Source: Candidatus Bipolaricaulota bacterium (lineage in GTDB: Bacteria > Bipolaricaulota > Bipolaricaulia > RBG-16-55-9 > DRXL01). From it: a stretch of DNA of 6,979 nucleotides. The position numbers and the translations under genes are program-made. The stretch spans positions 1 through 6,979 of the forward strand of contig JAOAIA010000065.1 of the NCBI GenBank assembly GCA_026414955.1, in the 5' to 3' direction. Numbering within the stretch: the first letter of the stretch is position 1; every line of letters begins with the position of its first letter. This document shows, piece after piece, positions 5,189 through 6,979 of the stretch. The notes below the pieces were generated by a model. The model saw only the letters and a program-made list of their open reading frames with translations, made no database searches and was not told the DNA's origin.

Positions 5189-6337
5189 TTAAGTAGCTCG
5201 CCTCAACAGAGGTCGCAAGATGATGGGCGTCGCAATCGTCGTGAGCACGATGATCATCACCAAGACCGCGTAGAGTTCTTGGGTGAGTATCCCGTTGACC
5301 AAGCCAAAGAGCGCAAAGATCAAGCCGACTTCGCCGCGCGGCATCATCCCCACTCCAACAGCAAGTCTGTTCCCTGGCTGAGCGCCTAAGCCGCTCAGCA
5401 GTTTCCCTACAATAGCTATGACAAATAGAACACCCAGGTTGACGATGACGGCCCATTGTCCCAGCACGAAGGGGTTCAGCACCGCCCCGGCCTTGACAAA
5501 ATAGAAGGGCACAAATAAGTCTACTAAAGTTTCGACTTGGCGGGTGATCTTGCGCTCCTGCGGGATATACTCGAGCATCAAGCCCGCAGCGAACGCGCCG
5601 ACGACAACCGCAAGCCCCAGGCTTTCGGCGAGCACAGCCAAAGCCAGACAGAAGACGAGCGAGGCGACGATGAGCATCCCGCGCGTCTCCAGGCGCTCTA
5701 TGATTCGAAACAACTGCGGCGCCCAGCGCACACCGAGTGCCAAACTCAAACATAGCACTATGAGAGAGAGCGCGCCCTCGAAGATGAATTCCATCCAGCT
5801 AAAGGGACGCGCAGTCAGCCACGCATGGAACCCCGCCAGCATCCATAAAGCAACGAGGTCATCGAGCAACGCCGCGCCGAGGATGATCGAGCCTGTGAGG
5901 GTGTGCAGCATCTTGGTTTCCCACAGGAGATGCCCGCTTTTGACTAAGCTTGTCGCCGTCAGGGCTGCGCCGAGGAAGAGCGCGGCTCCCCAACTCAGCC
6001 CAAGCAGATGGGCGTAGAGCACCGTCAGCGCCAAGGGCAAGAGCATCCCCAAGGTGGCGACACGGACGGCGGGCCGGCGCGCTTGCAAGAGCCGCTCTAA
6101 ATCGGCGATCAGCCCCAGATAGAACGCGAGCACGATGATCCCGATCTCAGCGAGAAAGGCCAAGATCGGGCTTTTCGGATCGATCCAGCCCAATAGATAA
6201 GGCCCTAAGATCATACCCAAGAGCAGCTCCCCCACGACGGGGCTTTGGCCGAGGCGCTCCACGAGCACGGCGAGGAGCTTGGCGCTGCCTAAAATGATGA
6301 TGATCTTGAGGGCGATCTCAGCGAACCCTGAGTCCAT
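5189..6337 (-). CDS. CPA2-family cation/proton antiporter (Na+/H+ exchanger domain)
   Basis: The 382-residue polytopic membrane protein has about a dozen hydrophobic segments and matches the Na+/H+ exchanger domain (Kef/NapA-like, CPA2). It would exchange Na+ or K+ for protons across the cytoplasmic membrane for pH and ion homeostasis. Visible motifs are GELLLGMILGPYLLG (36-50), FLAEIGIIVLAFYLGL (61-76), TATS (127-130), the ion-binding pair DD at 159-160 (ALLDDLVAL), and MMPRGEVGLIFA (331-342). The DD pair favours the CPA2 over the CPA1 (ND) type; R334 is the basic residue of the late helix. No C-terminal TrkA-N/RCK domain follows, so this is a short form without nucleotide gating. No Shine-Dalgarno site precedes ATG 6337, and a leaderless transcript is likely. 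It converges on the nucleotidyltransferase gene. Confidence 0.92.
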   Translation of the reverse strand: MDSGFAEIALKIIIILGSAKLLAVLVERLGQSPVVGELLLGMILGPYLLGWIDPKSPILAFLAEIGIIVLAFYLGLIADLERLLQARRPAVRVATLGMLLPLALTVLYAHLLGLSWGAALFLGAALTATSLVKSGHLLWETKMLHTLTGSIILGAALLDDLVALWMLAGFHAWLTARPFSWMEFIFEGALSLIVLCLSLALGVRWAPQLFRIIERLETRGMLIVASLVFCLALAVLAESLGLAVVVGAFAAGLMLEYIPQERKITRQVETLVDLFVPFYFVKAGAVLNPFVLGQWAVIVNLGVLFVIAIVGKLLSGLGAQPGNRLAVGVGMMPRGEVGLIFALFGLVNGILTQELYAVLVMIIVLTTIATPIILRPLLRRAT

Positions 6338-6344
6338 AGGGCTT

Positions 6345-6353
6345 ATAGTAGCA
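6345..6353 (-). promoter_or_regulatory. Extended -10 promoter of the antiporter, leaderless start
   Basis: The minus strand reads TGC-TACTAT (6353-6345), an extended -10 element. Exactly 7 bp lie between it and the ATG at 6337, so transcription would begin at or next to the A of the start codon. There is no ribosome binding site and no good -35 box. Confidence 0.5.
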
Positions 6354-6368
6354 GATGAACGCTCGGTC

Positions 6369-6397
6369 TTGCTAGGTGGGCGAAGAGCCGCTAGAAT
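6369..6397 (+). promoter_or_regulatory. Promoter of tRNA-Thr(UGU)
   Basis: TTGCTA (6369-6374), 17-bp spacer, TAGAAT (6392-6397). Predicted start near 6404, four bases before the tRNA. It is back to back with the antiporter promoter. Confidence 0.65.
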
Positions 6398-6407
6398 GGG
6401 AGTGCGC

Positions 6408-6480
6408 GCCGACGTAGCTCAAGCGGCAGAGCAACCGCTTTGTAAGCGGTGGGTTGCCGGTTCGACTCCGGCCGTCGGCT
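6408..6480 (+). tRNA. trnT-UGU: tRNA-Thr (anticodon UGU)
   Basis: The 73-nt cloverleaf has acceptor stem GCCGACG/CGTCGGC (7 bp) with discriminator T, D-stem GCTC/GAGC, anticodon stem ACCGC/GCGGT with loop TTTGTAA (anticodon TGT, 6441-6443), variable GGGTT and T-stem GCCGG/CCGGC with loop TTCGACT. It reads ACA and, by wobble, possibly other ACN codons. CCA is not encoded. It corresponds in position to E. coli thrU. Confidence 0.97.
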
Positions 6481-6489
6481 TAGGGTAGT

Positions 6490-6520
6490 GGGTGAAATTT
6501 CCCCCGTCTTTTGGTAAAAT
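6490..6520 (+). promoter_or_regulatory. Promoter of tRNA-Tyr, overlapping an imperfect palindrome
   Basis: GTGAAA (6492-6497), 17-bp spacer, TAAAAT (6515-6520), start near 6527, five bases before the tRNA. The -35 lies in GGGTGAAATTTCCCCC (6490-6505), an almost perfect palindrome followed by GTCTTTT. That could be a weak terminator of the preceding tRNA or an operator-like site. Confidence 0.5.
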
Positions 6521-6531
6521 ATTTTCAGCTG

Positions 6532-6616
6532 GCAGGGGTTCCGGAGCGGCCAAACGGGACGGACTGTAAATCCGTTGGCCTGTGCGCCTTCGGGGGTTCA
6601 AATCCCTCCCCCTGCA
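6532..6616 (+). tRNA. trnY-GUA: tRNA-Tyr (anticodon GUA), class II
   Basis: The 85-nt gene has acceptor GCAGGGG/CCCCTGC with discriminator A, anticodon stem ACGGA/TCCGT with loop CTGTAAA (anticodon GTA, 6566-6568), a long variable arm (about 6576-6591) and T-arm GGGGG/CCCTC with loop TTCAAAT. The long variable arm on tRNA-Tyr is a bacterial trait. CCA is not encoded. It corresponds in position to E. coli tyrU. Confidence 0.97.
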
Positions 6617-6620
6617 CTGT

Positions 6621-6649
6621 TTGCGTTGGCCGGAACTTTTCTCTATAAT
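6621..6649 (+). promoter_or_regulatory. Promoter of tRNA-Thr(GGU) and tuf
   Basis: TTGCGT (6621-6626), 17-bp spacer, perfect TATAAT (6644-6649), start near 6656. It should drive tRNA-Thr(GGU) and read on into tuf, since no separate promoter is evident in the 91 bp before tuf. Confidence 0.7.
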
Positions 6650-6669
6650 GACGTATTCACAAGAGTCCG

Positions 6670-6745
6670 GCCCGCGTAGCTCAGTCGGCAGAGCGTTACC
6701 TTGGTAAGGTAAAGGTCACCGGTTCGATTCCGGTCGCGGGCTCCA
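6670..6745 (+). tRNA. trnT-GGU: tRNA-Thr (anticodon GGU), CCA encoded
   Basis: The 76-nt gene has acceptor GCCCGCG/CGCGGGC with discriminator T and an encoded CCA (6743-6745), D-stem GCTC/GAGC, anticodon stem TTACC/GGTAA with loop TTGGTAA (anticodon GGT, 6703-6705), and T-stem ACCGG/CCGGT with loop TTCGATT. It reads ACC and ACU. It sits directly before tuf, as E. coli thrT precedes tufB. It is the only one of the three tRNAs with a templated CCA. Confidence 0.97.
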
Positions 6746-6755
6746 GAGATGTGCA

Positions 6756-6820
6756 GAAGTGCTGCCGTATTGCTGTGCTGCAGCCAACAGCAGCACTTCG
6801 GCACGCCAGCACAGCAATAC
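6756..6820 (+). promoter_or_regulatory. tuf leader with mutually exclusive hairpins
   Basis: Three perfect pairings compete in the leader. GAAGTGCTGC (6756-6765) pairs with GCAGCACTTC (6790-6799), 10 bp. GTATTGCTGTGCTG (6767-6780) pairs with CAGCACAGCAATAC (6807-6820), 14 bp. GTGCTGC (6775-6781) pairs with GCAGCAC (6790-6796), 7 bp. The first two interleave, so they exclude each other or form a pseudoknot. The 14-bp helix ends 6 bp before the AGGAGG at 6827-6832. It may be an RNA switch controlling tuf or a processing site after the tRNA. Confidence 0.6.
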
Positions 6821-6836
6821 TTGCAGAGGAGGACCT

Positions 6837-6979
6837 ATGGCAAAAGCAAAGTTCGAGCGGAAGAAACCGCACGTCAACGTGGGCACCATCGGCCATATTG
6901 ACCACGGCAAGACGACCCTGACCGCGGCCATCACCGAGGTCTTGGCCAGTAAGGGGTTGGCCCGGGCTCGCACCTACGA
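6837..6979 (+). CDS. tuf: Elongation factor Tu, N-terminal part (runs off the right edge)
   Basis: EF-Tu is the GTPase that delivers aminoacyl-tRNA to the ribosome. Forty-seven of about 400 residues are present: MAKAKFERKKPHVNVGTIGH then IDHGKTTLTAAITEVLASKG and LARARTY. The G1 P-loop GHIDHGKT is intact at residues 19-26, where it lies in bacterial EF-Tu. ATG 6837 is preceded by GAGGAGG ending at 6832, 4 bp away. Close linkage to tRNA-Thr(GGU) and the shared promoter suggest cotranscription of tRNA and tuf, as in E. coli thrU-tufB. Whether a second tuf copy exists cannot be seen. Confidence 0.98.
   Translation, partial: MAKAKFERKKPHVNVGTIGHIDHGKTTLTAAITEVLASKGLARARTY

Noticed and set aside
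5157..5753. 198-residue minus-strand frame overlapping the antiporter gene
   Set aside because: Cys/Arg/His-rich with no family features; the overlapping antiporter frame is clearly real.
6628..6672. GGCCGGA/TCCGGCC inverted repeat around the -10 of the tRNA-Thr(GGU) promoter
   Set aside because: One arm overlaps the conserved tRNA 5' end and the repeat is only 7 bp; coincidence is likely.
6419..6973. Minus-strand frames with AGVEPATHRLQ, EPATGIEPVTFTLPR and SPRPESNR peptides
   Set aside because: These peptides are translations antisense to tRNA genes, a well-known annotation artefact.
1..6979. CRISPR arrays, transposases, phage genes, defence systems beyond hicAB
   Set aside because: No regularly spaced repeats, no transposase or cas-like frames were found on either strand.

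Overview
The window is a bacterial metagenome-style contig segment. The first 19 bases match the Tn5/Nextera mosaic-end adapter exactly, so the biological sequence starts at base 20. The DNA is moderately GC-rich. Bacterial identity is supported by an EF-Tu start (GHIDHGKT P-loop), a class II tRNA-Tyr with a long variable arm, sigma70-like promoters and Shine-Dalgarno sites. A deep-branching, possibly thermophilic lineage would fit, because the GlmU-like enzyme resembles archaeal/candidate-phylum bifunctional forms and tRNA-tuf synteny is retained. I cannot name the phylum from the sequence alone.

Left part (20-3766, all genes on the minus strand). A Tat-exported branched-chain-amino-acid-type ABC substrate-binding protein runs off the left edge. 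It is preceded by yraN (UPF0102), which has its own near-consensus promoter. Upstream of that promoter lies about 150 bp with a second strong promoter, nested inverted repeats and a terminator-like hairpin, which I read as a candidate small RNA gene. Next come an intact hicB antitoxin and a hicA toxin gene broken by an internal deletion and frameshift; a 13-bp direct repeat flanks this module. Then comes a secreted M1 zinc aminopeptidase with complete catalytic motifs.

Middle part (3767-6337). A short divergent intergenic region separates the peptidase from a two-domain sugar-1-phosphate nucleotidyltransferase with a left-handed beta-helix domain (plus strand). One catalytic aspartate expected in the nucleotidyltransferase is replaced. 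This gene converges on a CPA2-type cation/proton antiporter (minus strand), and the 124-bp gap between them is packed with nested hairpins. The antiporter seems to be read from a leaderless mRNA.

Right part (6338-6979, plus strand). tRNA-Thr(UGU), tRNA-Tyr(GUA), tRNA-Thr(GGU) and tuf occur in this order. This is the E. coli thrU-tyrU-(glyT)-thrT-tufB arrangement without glyT. Every tRNA has its own promoter-like element. The tuf leader contains interleaved inverted repeats that can form mutually exclusive hairpins just upstream of the ribosome binding site.

No single new system dominates the window. The best leads are the candidate sRNA, the tuf leader switch, the toxin-dead hicAB module and the convergent-gene palindrome cluster.
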